This document shows, one piece after another, positions 28,821 through 37,225 of a stretch of DNA of 39,609 nt. Source of the DNA: JBDHRG01 sp039807445. Lineage in GTDB: Bacteria; Pseudomonadota; Gammaproteobacteria; Competibacterales; Competibacteraceae. The stretch is from the NCBI GenBank assembly GCA_039807445.1, contig JBDHRG010000012.1, forward strand, positions 1 to 39,609, written 5' to 3'. Position 1 is the first letter of the stretch. Each line of letters starts with the position of its first letter. The notes under the pieces were generated by a model that worked only from the letters and a program-made list of their open reading frames with translations, made no database searches and was not told the origin of the DNA. The position numbers and the translations under genes were made by a program.

Positions 28821-29678
28821 ATGAGCCAGTTCAGCTTCGACGTCGGCCTGGCCGACTTCCAGCGTTACGTCCTCGACAACTCCTTCCAGGTGCCGGTGCT
28901 GGTCGACTTCTGGGCCGAGTGGTGCCAGCCGTGCCAGACGCTCAAGCCGATGCTGGAAAAGCTGGCCGACGAGTACCGGGGCGCCTTCCTGTTGGCCAAG
29001 GTCAACGCCGACCGCGAGCCCGAACTCGCTGGCCACCTCCAGGTACGCAGCCTGCCGACGGTGATGCTGATCCGCGACGGCCAGATCGTCGAAACCCTGG
29101 TCGGTGCGCAGCCCGAGAGCGCCTACCGCAAGCTCGTCGACCTGTACAAGGCACGCCCGTCCGACGCCGTGCTCGAGCAAGTCGAGGCGCTGTGGCAGCA
29201 GGACCGGCAGGCCGAAGCGATCGCGCTGCTGCGCGAGGGCGTCGCGCAATTGCCCGACGAGCTCGATCTGCAGGTGGCGCTGGCGAGCAAGCTGCTCGAG
29301 CAGGGCGGGTTCGACGAGGCCGGGCAGCTCTTGCGTGCGCTGCCCGCCAACGTGCAGCTGGTCGAACCGGTCGCGGGCCTGTTGAAGCGCCTCGAATTCC
29401 AGCAGGCGGCGCCGGTCGGCGTCGACACCGCCGAGTTCGAACGCCGCCTCGAGGTCAGGCCCGATGACCACGCCGCGCGTCGCGAACTCGCGCAGGCACT
29501 GGTCGGCAACGGCGACTACGAGGGCGCAGCAAGCCAGTTCCTCGAGCTGATGCGCCGCGACCGCGGCTACGGCGACGATGCCGGCCGCAAGGGCTTGCTC
29601 GGCGTGTTCGAGGTGCTCGGCGGCGAGCACCCGGTAACGCTCGCCTATCGCCGGCGGATGATGTCGCTGCTGTACTGA
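28821..29678 (+). CDS. cnoX: Thioredoxin-TPR chaperedoxin, CnoX/YbbN family
   Basis: The 285-aa protein has an N-terminal thioredoxin domain (1-110) with active site WCQPC (Cys35, Cys38) and the cis-Pro motif SLPTVML, followed by TPR-like helices (about 120-285). This is the CnoX (YbbN) architecture, a holdase linked to GroEL that guards proteins against oxidative damage. A redox-active CxxC is present, unlike E. coli CnoX. The ATG at 28821 begins the family homology. The gene converges on dsbC, with heptamer locus C between the stops. Confidence 0.87.
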   Translation: MSQFSFDVGLADFQRYVLDNSFQVPVLVDFWAEWCQPCQTLKPMLEKLADEYRGAFLLAKVNADREPELAGHLQVRSLPTVMLIRDGQIVETLVGAQPESAYRKLVDLYKARPSDAVLEQVEALWQQDRQAEAIALLREGVAQLPDELDLQVALASKLLEQGGFDEAGQLLRALPANVQLVEPVAGLLKRLEFQQAAPVGVDTAEFERRLEVRPDDHAARRELAQALVGNGDYEGAASQFLELMRRDRGYGDDAGRKGLLGVFEVLGGEHPVTLAYRRRMMSLLY

Positions 29679-29680
29679 TG

Positions 29681-29761
29681 GAGTCAGTGAGGAGTGAGGA
29701 GTAAAGACGTCCCCCTCACCCCTCACCCCTCACCCCTCACCCCTCACCCCTCACCCCTCAC
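29681..29761. repeat. Heptamer inverted-repeat locus C (cnoX/dsbC junction), 7 exact copies
   Basis: The pyrimidine arm 29713-29761 is seven perfect tandem copies of CCCTCAC. The purine arm 29681-29705 has GTGAGGA-type units. The stop codon of dsbC (29758-29760) lies within the last copy, and the cnoX stop is 2 bp before the purine arm. Confidence 0.92.
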
Positions 29762-30459
29762 TTCTCCAGCATCTGCGCCAGCTCGGCTGCCGGAACGTAG
29801 CCGGGCACCATCTCGCCGCTCTCGAGCACGATGCTGGGCGTGCCCTGCACGCCGAGCCTGTTGCCGAGTTCGTAGTGTTTCGCCACCGGGTTGTCGCAAC
29901 TCGCCGCCGGCACGGGCTTGCCGAGCTTGGCCTGGGTCAGCGCCGACTTGCGGTCCTGCGCGCACCACACCGATACCGCCTTGTCGTACGACTCGCCGGC
30001 CGGCCCGGTGCGCGGATAGGCGAGGTAGCGTACCTCGATGCCGGCGCGGTTGTAGTTGGTGATCTCGCCATGCAGCTTGCGGCAGTAGCCGCAGTCGATG
30101 TCGGTGAAGATCGTGACCGTGTGCTTCGGCTGCCCCATCGGCGCGAACACGATCATCTCGTTCGCCGGCACCGCATCGATCGCCGCCTTGCGCAGTCCCC
30201 CCTCGCGCGCCTGGGTCAGATTGCTGGCGTGCTCGAGGTCGAGCAGGTCACCGCGCAGCACGTAGCGGCCGTCGCCGCTCAGGTACACGATCTGCGTGCC
30301 GATCACGACTTCGTACAGCCCGGGCACCGGAGTCTGCCTGACGCTGTCGGGCTTGGCGCCGCGCAGCAGCGGCTCGAGGCGCGACAGGTCGGGCTCCGCA
30401 GCAGCAGCGGCACCGACCGCCAGGGCCAGCGCGGCGAGAATGGGCTTGCGCATGTTCAT
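29758..30459 (-). CDS. dsbC: Thiol:disulfide interchange protein DsbC
   Basis: The 233-aa protein has a signal peptide (about 1-20), the N-terminal DsbC dimerisation domain (about 22-80) and a thioredoxin fold with active site CGYC (Cys123, Cys126) in FTDIDCGYCRKLH, plus the cis-Pro region GTPSIVL. It isomerises wrong disulfides in the periplasm. It follows xerD on the same strand (66 bp), as in many gammaproteobacteria. Either ATG at 30457-30459 or two codons later could be the start. Its stop is the first repeat unit of locus C. Confidence 0.93.
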   Translation of the reverse strand: MNMRKPILAALALAVGAAAAAEPDLSRLEPLLRGAKPDSVRQTPVPGLYEVVIGTQIVYLSGDGRYVLRGDLLDLEHASNLTQAREGGLRKAAIDAVPANEMIVFAPMGQPKHTVTIFTDIDCGYCRKLHGEITNYNRAGIEVRYLAYPRTGPAGESYDKAVSVWCAQDRKSALTQAKLGKPVPAASCDNPVAKHYELGNRLGVQGTPSIVLESGEMVPGYVPAAELAQMLEK

Positions 30460-30525
30460 GTCCGTTGTCGGGTGCGGAAAGCCGCTTAGGGTAGCGCGGC
30501 AGCGGAAGGTTCGGCCAGCCGCGGC

Positions 30526-31464
30526 TCACCCGCGCGGATGGTGTCGTGCGTGCAGCGCCTTCAGCCGCTCGCGCGCGACGTGGGTGTAGATCTGCGTGGT
30601 CGACAGGTCGCTGTGGCCGAGCAGCAGCTGCACCACGCGCAGGTCGGCGCCGTGGTTGACCAGATGGGTCGCGAAGGCGTGGCGCAGCGTGTGCGGCGAC
30701 AGGTCCTTGGCGATGCCGGCGGCGAGGGCGTGGCGCTTGATCAGATACCAGAAGGCCTGGCGCGTCATGCCTTCGCCACGCTGGGTGACGAACAGCGCGT
30801 CCGACAGCCGCCCGGCGAGCAGCGCCGGGCGGCTGCGCATCAGGTATTCGTCGAGCGCCGCGAGCGCCGCCTCGCCGAGCGGCACCAGCCGCACCTTCGA
30901 GCCCTTGCCGAGCACGCGCACCACGCCGGCGCCCAGGTTGACCGCATCGAGCCGCAGCCCGACCAGCTCCGACACGCGCAAGCCCGTCGCGTACAGCATC
31001 TCCAACATCGCGCGGTCGCGCAGCCCGAGCTCGGTTGCCGGGTCGGGCGCCGCCAGCAGCACCTCGACCTCGGCCTCCGACAGCGTGCCGGGCAGCGTAC
31101 GGCCGAGCTTCGGCGAGGCGAGCTGGCCGGTCGGGTCGGCGGCGATCGCGCCGAGGCGCAGCTGGTGGCGGTAGAAGTGGCGCAGCGCCGACAGCAGCCG
31201 TGCCGCGCTGCGCGGCTTGGCGCCGGCGTCCTTGCGCGCGGCCAAATAGCCGGCGAGGCGCTCGCGGTCGGCATCGAGCAGCGTCGCCCCCTGCGACGCC
31301 AGCCAGCCGGCCAGGCCGCGCAGGTCGGCGCGGTACGCGGCGAGCGTGTTTTCGCTCAAGCCCGCTTCCATCCACGCCGCGTCGACGAAGGCCTCGATCA
31401 GCGCCTCCTCGGCCTCGGGCAGCGCGCTTGACGGCGCGCGCGCGACTGTCGAAGCTCCGCCCAT
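30526..31464 (-). CDS. xerD: Site-specific tyrosine recombinase XerD
   Basis: The 312-aa protein matches XerD throughout: the core-binding domain (LSENTLAAYRADLRG), ASPKLGRTLPGTLSEAEVE, and the catalytic residues Arg163 (ATGLRVSEL), His258 and Arg261 (PHTLRHAFATH), His284 (LLGHSDLSTT) and nucleophile Tyr293 (QIYTH). XerCD resolves chromosome dimers at dif. The ATG at 31462-31464 is the only possible start before the conserved domain; it shares a CATG with the start of the divergent mobB. Confidence 0.96.
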   Translation of the reverse strand: MGGASTVARAPSSALPEAEEALIEAFVDAAWMEAGLSENTLAAYRADLRGLAGWLASQGATLLDADRERLAGYLAARKDAGAKPRSAARLLSALRHFYRHQLRLGAIAADPTGQLASPKLGRTLPGTLSEAEVEVLLAAPDPATELGLRDRAMLEMLYATGLRVSELVGLRLDAVNLGAGVVRVLGKGSKVRLVPLGEAALAALDEYLMRSRPALLAGRLSDALFVTQRGEGMTRQAFWYLIKRHALAAGIAKDLSPHTLRHAFATHLVNHGADLRVVQLLLGHSDLSTTQIYTHVARERLKALHARHHPRG

Positions 31465-31987
31465 GTCCTCCGTCTCCCTTCCCGTTCTCGGATTCGCCGC
31501 CTGGAGCGGCACCGGCAAGACCACGCTGCTCGAAGCCCTGATCCCGCGGCTCGCCGCGACCGGGCTGCGGCTAGCGCTGGTCAAGCACAGCCACCACGCG
31601 CTCGAGCTCGATCGCCCCGGCAAGGACAGCCACCGCCTGCGCGAAGCCGGTGCGCGCCAAGTGCTGGTGAGCTCGAAGCGGCGCACCGCGCTGATCGAGC
31701 CGCGCGAACTGGGCCTGCCCGAGTGCCTCGCCCGCCTGGCGCCGCTCGCGCCCGGGCTGGTGCTGGTCGAGGGCTACAAGCGTGCGCCCGTCCCCAAGCT
31801 CGAACTGCACCGCCCGGCGCTCGGCCAGCCGCTGCTGTGCCGCAGCGATCCGCGCATCCTCGCCGTCGCCAGCGACACCCCGATCGCAGCGCCGGTGCCG
31901 GTGCTCGATCTGAACGACGTCGATGCGATCGCAGCCTGGGTGCTGGCACGGCTGGCGGACGGTTCGCTTCTGGCGGGGAATGGGTGA
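31463..31987 (+). CDS. mobB: Molybdopterin-guanine dinucleotide biosynthesis protein MobB
   Basis: The 174-aa protein begins MSSVSLPVLGFAAWSGTGKTTLLE, with a P-loop (SGTGKTT) close to the start, and has KHSHHALELDRPGKDSHRLREAGA and LVEGYK, all typical of MobB. This GTP-binding accessory protein supports MobA in adding GMP to molybdopterin. The ATG at 31463 overlaps the divergent xerD ATG; no other start is available. Its stop codon (31985-31987) begins the array of heptamer locus D. A molybdoenzyme elsewhere, such as a nitrate reductase, would fit the denitrification genes in this window. Confidence 0.92.
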   Translation: MSSVSLPVLGFAAWSGTGKTTLLEALIPRLAATGLRLALVKHSHHALELDRPGKDSHRLREAGARQVLVSSKRRTALIEPRELGLPECLARLAPLAPGLVLVEGYKRAPVPKLELHRPALGQPLLCRSDPRILAVASDTPIAAPVPVLDLNDVDAIAAWVLARLADGSLLAGNG

Positions 31988-32146
31988 GCGGAAATGAGGA
32001 ATGAGGAATGAGGAATGAGGAATGAGGAATGAGACGTTGGCTGTGATGAGGGAAGCATGCCAGTGTCTTCGCGCTTCACCGCCCCATTCCCCATCACCCA
32101 TTCCCGTTCACCCGCTTCTCCTCCCATTCCTCATTCCCGCTCACCC
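31982..32146. repeat. Heptamer inverted-repeat locus D (mobB/btuF-like junction)
   Basis: After mobB stop there are five exact AATGAGG copies (31993-32027) and a sixth imperfect one. The right half holds pyrimidine units back to the stop of the convergent gene. The outermost 22 bp, 31982-32003 and 32125-32146, are inverted copies with one mismatch, and each contains the stop codon of its own flanking gene. A second pyrimidine block (about 32086-32114) resembles locus A. Confidence 0.92.
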
Positions 32147-32932
32147 GTCCCTCGCCACCCGCCACGCGCGCACGATGGCCCGCAGCCGCTCCAGCCCGTC
32201 GGTCAGCGCCGCCGGGCCGGGCTGCAGGATTTCGGCGGACTTGATTTCGTGCAGCTCGCCGTCGCGCACCGCCGGGATCGCGTCCCAGCCCGGGCGCGCC
32301 GCGACCTGCTCGGCCCGGAACTTCTTGCCGCACCACGAACCGATCACGATGTCGGGCGCGCGGGCGATGATTTCGGCGTCATCGGCGATGATCCGCCCCT
32401 TCGCCCCCGCCGAGCGCGCGCGCTCGGCAAAGATGTCTTCGCCGCCGGCGATCGCGATCAGCTCCGACACCCAGCGGATGCCGCAGATGCGCGGCTGGTC
32501 CCATTCCTCGAAGTAGATCTTCGGCTTCGGCCCGGCTTCGTCCGGCACGAGCTTCGCGGCCAGCTGCGCGCACAGCGCCTGCGCCTTGGCCTCGGCGCCG
32601 ATCAGCCGGCCGAGCAACAGGATCGTGTCGAGGATCTGCTGCACCGAGCGCTGGTTGAACACGTGCACCGCCACGCCGGCGCGCACCAACTCGGCGGAGA
32701 TCTCGGCCTGCATGTCGGAGAAGCCGAGCACCAGCTCGGGCTCGAGCGCCAGGATCCGGTCGATCTTCGCGCTGGTGAAGGCCGAGACTTTCGGCTTTTC
32801 CTTGCGCGCCTGCGGCGGGCGCACGGTGAAGCCGGAGATGCCGACGATGCGGTGCTGCTCGCCGAGCAGGTACAGCGTCTCGGTGGTTTCCTCGGTCAGG
32901 CAGACGATGCGTTCGGGGCTGCGGGGCGTCAT
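32141..32932 (-). CDS. BtuF-like (Peripla_BP_2) cobalamin-binding protein without signal peptide
   Basis: The 263-aa protein has the class III substrate-binding fold: RIVCLTEETTETLYLLGEQHRIVGIS at the start, PELVLGFSDMQAEISAEL in the middle and ARAPDIVIGSWCGKKF towards the end. It is related to BtuF (vitamin B12) and siderophore-binding proteins. No signal peptide or lipobox is present, and the AGGAGC site 5 nt before the ATG at 32930-32932 fixes this start, so it is probably cytoplasmic. No ABC transporter genes are adjacent, so ligand and role are open. Confidence 0.8.
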   Translation of the reverse strand: MTPRSPERIVCLTEETTETLYLLGEQHRIVGISGFTVRPPQARKEKPKVSAFTSAKIDRILALEPELVLGFSDMQAEISAELVRAGVAVHVFNQRSVQQILDTILLLGRLIGAEAKAQALCAQLAAKLVPDEAGPKPKIYFEEWDQPRICGIRWVSELIAIAGGEDIFAERARSAGAKGRIIADDAEIIARAPDIVIGSWCGKKFRAEQVAARPGWDAIPAVRDGELHEIKSAEILQPGPAALTDGLERLRAIVRAWRVARDG

Positions 32933-33032
32933 CGGAAGCTCCTGGCGGTCGCGGCCGAGCTTAGCACGGGCTTTGCCGGGACCGCTGCGATCGCCTACCG
33001 TGGCGCCCTCTCCCCTTCCGACGGCGGACGAC

Positions 33033-33875
33033 ATGGGCAGGACCATCCTGATCACCGGCTGCTCCAGCGGCATCGGCTACACCTGCGCGCACGGCCTGAA
33101 GGCGCGCGGTCATCGCGTGTTCGCTTCGGCGCGCAAGCCCGAGGACGTCGACAGGCTGCGCGCCGAGGAGCTGGAAGCGCTGCAACTCGACCTCTCCGAT
33201 CCCGGCTCGATCCGCACCGCGGTCAACGCGGTGCTCGAGGCGACCGGCGGCGGGCTCGATGCGCTGTTCAACAACGGTGCCTACGGCCAGCCCGGCGCGG
33301 TCGAGGACCTGAGCCGCGCGGCGCTGCGCGAGCAGTTCGAGACCAACCTGTTCGGCACCGTCGAGCTCACCAACGCCGTGCTGCCGGCGATGCGCCGCCA
33401 GCGCAGCGGGCGCATCGTCCAGAACAGCTCGGTGCTCGGGCTGGTGGCGATGCCGTACCGCGGCGCGTACAACGCCAGCAAGTTCGCGCTCGAGGGCATC
33501 AGCGACACGCTGCGCCAGGAGCTGCGCGGCAGCGGCATCTTCGTGTCGCTGATCGAACCGGGGCCGATCGCCTCGCGCTTTCGCGCCAACGGCCACCAGG
33601 CTTTCCTGAAGCACATCGACAAGGCGCACAGCGCGCACCGCGCGCAGTACGACGCGATGGAGGCGCGCCTGACCAGACCCGGCCCAGTGGCGCCGTTCAC
33701 GCTGCCGCCCGAGGCGGTGCTGGAAAAGCTGGTCCACGCGCTCGAGAGCAGGCGCCCGCGCGAACGCTACCCGGTGACGGTGCCGACGCACCTGTTCGGC
33801 TGGGCGAAGCGGTTGCTGCCGACGCGGGCGCTCGACTGGATCGCGTTGCGCGCCGGCGACGGCGGACGGCGCTGA
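33033..33875 (+). CDS. Short-chain dehydrogenase/reductase (classical SDR)
   Basis: The 280-aa protein has the classical SDR motifs: TGCSSGIG (8-15) for NAD(P) binding, NNGA (80-83), a catalytic Ser (about 133) and YNASK (Tyr146, Lys150). SARK after the first strand suggests NADPH preference. Its substrate cannot be deduced. It is divergent from the btuF-like gene (100 bp) and 14 bp before the FNR-type box upstream of norC. I see no evidence that it belongs to the nor operon. Confidence 0.88.
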   Translation: MGRTILITGCSSGIGYTCAHGLKARGHRVFASARKPEDVDRLRAEELEALQLDLSDPGSIRTAVNAVLEATGGGLDALFNNGAYGQPGAVEDLSRAALREQFETNLFGTVELTNAVLPAMRRQRSGRIVQNSSVLGLVAMPYRGAYNASKFALEGISDTLRQELRGSGIFVSLIEPGPIASRFRANGHQAFLKHIDKAHSAHRAQYDAMEARLTRPGPVAPFTLPPEAVLEKLVHALESRRPRERYPVTVPTHLFGWAKRLLPTRALDWIALRAGDGGRR

Positions 33876-33888
33876 GCGGCGCGCGAGT

Positions 33889-33932
33889 TTGACGGATATC
33901 AAGGCGCCTCCCGCTGCGCTGGCACCTAATAT
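33889..33932 (+). promoter_or_regulatory. FNR/DNR/NnrR-type box and promoter of norCBQ
   Basis: TTGAC-GGAT-ATCAA (33889-33902) is a perfect FNR/CRP-family half-site pair with the 4-bp spacer used by FNR, DNR and NnrR regulators. A TAATAT -10 (33927-33932) lies so that the box centre falls near -42, the class II activator position. The distance to the norC ATG is about 70 bp. It implies induction by low oxygen and/or nitric oxide. Confidence 0.85.
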
Positions 33933-33974
33933 TCCGAGCGCGGACTTCGGGTATTTCCGCCGCAAGGAGAGGAC

Positions 33975-34424
33975 ATGAGCGAAACCTTCACCAAGTCCAT
34001 GGCGCGGAACATCTACATAGGCGGAAGCGCGTTCTTCCTGCTCCTGTTCTTCGCCCTGACCTTCGATACCGTTTCCGGCCTTCCCAACCGCGACAATCGC
34101 GCTGCGCTCGAACATGCCGAGCTGGGGCCCAAGATCGCGCTCGGCAAGAAGGTCTGGGAAGAAAACAACTGCATCGGCTGCCACACCCTGCTCGGCGAAG
34201 GCGCGTACTTCGCGCCCGAGCTCGGCAACGTCTACAAGCGCTTCGGCAACAACATGGAGGCGATCAAGGCCTTCATCAAGTTCCGCCCCGTCGACGGCAT
34301 CCCGGGACGCCGCTCGATGCCGCAGTTCAACCTGAGCGACGCCGAGCTCGACGCCGTCGCCGAATTCCTGAAGTACAGCTCCGAGATCAACACGGCCAAG
34401 TGGCCGCCGAACATCCAAGGCTAG
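33975..34424 (+). CDS. norC: Nitric oxide reductase subunit C (cytochrome c)
   Basis: The 149-aa protein has an N-terminal membrane anchor (about 13-32), a haem c site CIGCH (Cys66, Cys69, His70) and a probable distal Met ligand in SMPQF (Met115). It carries electrons from periplasmic donors to NorB. AGGAG precedes the ATG. It is the first gene of the norC-norB-norQ unit behind an FNR/DNR-type promoter. Confidence 0.98.
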   Translation: MSETFTKSMARNIYIGGSAFFLLLFFALTFDTVSGLPNRDNRAALEHAELGPKIALGKKVWEENNCIGCHTLLGEGAYFAPELGNVYKRFGNNMEAIKAFIKFRPVDGIPGRRSMPQFNLSDAELDAVAEFLKYSSEINTAKWPPNIQG

Positions 34425-34452
34425 TCGAGCACCGTCCGGAGGGAATCACACC

Positions 34453-35865
34453 ATGAGATATTCATCGCAGGCGGTCGCGAAGCCCTACTTCATCGCCGCC
34501 ATCGCCCTGTTCGTCGGCCAAGTGCTGTTCGGGCTGATCCTCGGCACCCAGTACGTGATCGGCGACTTCCTGTTCCCCGAGATCCCGTTCAACGTGGCCC
34601 GCATGGTCCACACCAACCTGTTGATCGTGTGGCTGCTGTTCGGCTTCATGGGCGCGGCCTACTACCTGGTGCCCGAGGAGGCCGAGCGCGAGCTGCACAG
34701 CCCGCTGCTCGCGCACATCCTGTTCTGGGTGTTCCTGATCGCCGGCGCGCTGACCGTGCTCGGCTACCTGGCGGTACCGTACGCGACGTTGGCCAAGATC
34801 ACCGGCAACGACGTGCTGCCGACGATGGGGCGCGAATTCCTCGAGCAGCCGACGATCACCAAGGTCGGCATCGTCGTGGTCGCGCTGGGCTTCATCTACA
34901 ACGTCGGCATGACGGTGCTCGCCGGACGCAAGACCGTGGTCAACGTGGTGCTGATGACCGGCCTGGTCGGGCTGGCGGTGATGTTCCTGTTCTCGTTCTA
35001 CAACCCGGTCAACCTGGTGCTCGACAAGTACTTCTGGTGGTGGGTCGTGCACCTGTGGGTCGAGGGCGTGTGGGAGCTGATCATGGCCTCGATCCTGGCC
35101 TTCGTGCTGATCAAGGTCACCGGCGTCGACCGCGAGGTCGTCGAGAAGTGGCTGTACGTGATCATCGCGATGGCGCTGATCACCGGCATCCTCGGCACCG
35201 GCCACCACTACTTCTGGATCGGCGCGCCCGAGTACTGGCAGTGGGTCGGGTCGGTGTTCTCGGCGCTCGAACCGATGCCCTTCTTCATGATGACGGTGTT
35301 CGCCTTCAACATGGTCAACCGCCGCCGCCGCCAGCACCCGAACAAGGCGGCGATGCTGTGGGCGCTCGGCACCTCGGTGATGGCCTTCCTCGGCGCCGGC
35401 GTCTGGGGCTTCCTGCACACGCTCGCGCCGGTCAACTACTACACCCACGGCTCGCAGGTCACCGCCGCGCACGGTCACATGTCGTTCTACGGCGCCTACG
35501 CGATGATCGTGATGACCATCATCTCGTACGCGATGCCGCTGCTGCGCGGGCGCAAGCTGTGCAGCAGCGACCGCTCGCAGGTGGTCGAGATGTGGGGCTT
35601 CTGGCTGATGACGGTGTCGATGGTGTTCATCACGCTGTTCCTGACCGGCGCCGGCATCCTGCAGGTGTGGCTGCAGCGCTACTCGGCCAGCCCGCTGCCG
35701 TTCATGGTGGTGCAGGACCAGATCGCACTGTTCTACTGGATGCGGCTGCTGGCGGGCTTCACCTTCCTGGCGGGGCTGGTCGCGTACGTGGCGAGCTTCT
35801 TCGTCGGCGCGCGTGAACCCGAGCGCACCGTCTCGACGGTCGCCACGACGGCGGCGGAAGCGTAA
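34453..35865 (+). CDS. norB: Nitric oxide reductase subunit B (cNOR catalytic subunit)
   Basis: The 470-aa haem-copper oxidase superfamily protein has 12 predicted transmembrane helices and reduces 2 NO to N2O. Residues map to known ligands by alignment: His53 and His342 (low-spin haem b), His340 (haem b3), His200, His251, His252 and Glu204 (non-haem FeB), and Glu273. There is no quinol-oxidising N-terminal extension, so it is the cytochrome-c-dependent cNOR with NorC. A GGAGG site lies 9 nt before the ATG. Confidence 0.99.
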   Translation: MRYSSQAVAKPYFIAAIALFVGQVLFGLILGTQYVIGDFLFPEIPFNVARMVHTNLLIVWLLFGFMGAAYYLVPEEAERELHSPLLAHILFWVFLIAGALTVLGYLAVPYATLAKITGNDVLPTMGREFLEQPTITKVGIVVVALGFIYNVGMTVLAGRKTVVNVVLMTGLVGLAVMFLFSFYNPVNLVLDKYFWWWVVHLWVEGVWELIMASILAFVLIKVTGVDREVVEKWLYVIIAMALITGILGTGHHYFWIGAPEYWQWVGSVFSALEPMPFFMMTVFAFNMVNRRRRQHPNKAAMLWALGTSVMAFLGAGVWGFLHTLAPVNYYTHGSQVTAAHGHMSFYGAYAMIVMTIISYAMPLLRGRKLCSSDRSQVVEMWGFWLMTVSMVFITLFLTGAGILQVWLQRYSASPLPFMVVQDQIALFYWMRLLAGFTFLAGLVAYVASFFVGAREPERTVSTVATTAAEA

Positions 35866-35870
35866 GCGCG

Positions 35871-35951
35871 CGGTGAGGCGTGAAGGGGGAGAGGTGAGGG
35901 GGGTACTCTCACCGCTCATCCCCTCACTCCTCGCCCCTCACCCCTCACTTC
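35871..35951. repeat. Heptamer inverted-repeat locus E (norB/norQ junction)
   Basis: A purine arm 35871-35903 (GGTGAGG and related units) begins 6 bp after the norB stop, and a pyrimidine arm 35908-35949 (CCCTCAC, CCTCGCC, CTCATCC types) ends 15 bp before the norQ ATG. The arms pair imperfectly and the loop is very short. Transcripts of norCBQ would carry this hairpin between norB and norQ. Confidence 0.75.
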
Positions 35952-35964
35952 GAGAACGCCGCCC

Positions 35965-36780
35965 ATGAACGCCCCTGCCCACACCACGCCCGAGCTCGAA
36001 CTGCCGTTCTACAGCCCGCAGGGCGACGAGCTCGCGGTGTTCGAGCACGCCTTCCGCAACCGCCTGCCGGTGCTGATCAAGGGGCCGACCGGCTGCGGCA
36101 AGACGCGCTTCGTCGCGCACATGGCCGCGCGCCTCGGCCGCCCGCTGATCACCGTCGCCTGCCACGACGACCTGACTGCCGCCGACCTGGTCGGTCGGCA
36201 CCTGATCAACGGCTCGGGCACCTACTGGTGCGACGGCCCGCTGACGCGCGCGGTGCGCGAGGGCGCGATCCTCTACCTCGACGAAGTGGTCGAGGCGCGC
36301 AAGGACACCACCGTGGTGCTGCACCCGCTCAGCGACGACCGCCGGGTGCTGCCGATCGAGCGCACCGGCGAAACCCTGACCGCACCGCCCGAATTCATGC
36401 TGGTGGTGTCGTACAACCCCGGCTACCAGAACCTGCTCAAGGGCATGAAGCCGAGCACGCGCCAGCGCTTCGTCGCGCTCGCCTTCGACTACCCGGCGCC
36501 CGAGCGCGAGGCGGCGATCGTGGTCGCCGAAACCGGGATCGAGCCGGCGCTGGCCGAACGGCTGGTGGCGCTCGCGGAGGCGCTGCGGACGCTGAAGGAC
36601 CAGGACCTCGAGGAGGGCGCCTCGACGCGGCTCTTGATCTACACGGCGACGCTGATCCGCGCCGGCCTCGCCCCGCGTGCGGCCTGCGAGGCGGCGCTGG
36701 TGCAGCCGCTCAGCGACGAACCCGAGACGCTGCGCGCGCTGCGCGAGCTGATCGATGCCCACTTCGCTGCTGCCGGCTGA
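35965..36780 (+). CDS. norQ: AAA+ ATPase NorQ (CbbQ/NirQ family)
   Basis: The 271-aa MoxR-type AAA+ protein has Walker A GPTGCGKT (40-47), Walker B ILYLDEVVEA (about 102-111) and the arginine-finger region near SYNPGYQN and STRQRFVAL. NorQ works with the VWA protein NorD to insert or activate the FeB centre of NorB. It lies downstream of norB behind heptamer locus E and overlaps the next gene by 26 nt. Confidence 0.95.
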   Translation: MNAPAHTTPELELPFYSPQGDELAVFEHAFRNRLPVLIKGPTGCGKTRFVAHMAARLGRPLITVACHDDLTAADLVGRHLINGSGTYWCDGPLTRAVREGAILYLDEVVEARKDTTVVLHPLSDDRRVLPIERTGETLTAPPEFMLVVSYNPGYQNLLKGMKPSTRQRFVALAFDYPAPEREAAIVVAETGIEPALAERLVALAEALRTLKDQDLEEGASTRLLIYTATLIRAGLAPRAACEAALVQPLSDEPETLRALRELIDAHFAAAG

Positions 36781-37153
36781 ACCCGAAGGCAAGCGCCTGG
36801 CGGTGCTCGCCGAGGTGCTGTTTCTCGCCAATCTCCTGATCGCGCCGGGCCTGGCCTTCGCCTGGCTGGCCTGGCTGTGGTGGCGCCATCGCGAGGCCGC
36901 GCCGGCGCTGGCGCGCAACCACCTGGGCCAGGCCCTCGCCGCCAGCCTGTGGGCGGGGGCGCTGCTGGTCGGCGGCTGCCTCGCGATCTTCGTCCTCAGC
37001 GGCCACCGCGCCGAAACCTGGACGGTGCTGATCCTGTACTTCACCTGCGTCCATTCGACCCTGGTGCTCGCCGGCATCCTCGGCCTGGCGCGGGCGATGG
37101 CCGGCAGGCACTGGCACTACCCGCTGATCGGCGCACCCGGCGCCGGTAATTGA
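36755..37153 (+). CDS. Membrane protein of the nor cluster, DUF4870-like
   Basis: The 132-aa protein has three likely membrane helices (about 16-42, 58-83 and 90-112) and ends in a helix with GLARAMAGRHWHYPLIG. The ARNHLGQAL stretch and the WHYPLIG end resemble the DUF4870/Tic20-like family, but I am not certain. It begins inside norQ (ATG at 36755), so it is coupled to it. The position between norQ and norE suggests a role in NOR assembly or the cNOR membrane complex; no function is known. Confidence 0.65.
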   Translation: MPTSLLPAEPEGKRLAVLAEVLFLANLLIAPGLAFAWLAWLWWRHREAAPALARNHLGQALAASLWAGALLVGGCLAIFVLSGHRAETWTVLILYFTCVHSTLVLAGILGLARAMAGRHWHYPLIGAPGAGN

Positions 37154-37191
37154 CATAGATCAAGGTCGGAGGGTCCGGCGCACCCGAATAT
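37150..37191 (+). promoter_or_regulatory. FNR/DNR/NnrR-type box and promoter of norEF
   Basis: TTGAC-ATAG-ATCAA (37150-37163) is a second perfect FNR-type box. GAATAT (37186-37191) lies exactly where a -10 should be if the box centre is at -41.5. The arrangement copies that of norC, and ATAT(T)CCGAGC follows in both. The box overlaps the last codons of the upstream membrane protein gene. Confidence 0.82.
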
Positions 37192-37225
37192 CCGAGCCCT
37201 GCACTCGGGAATAGGGGATTCGGAC

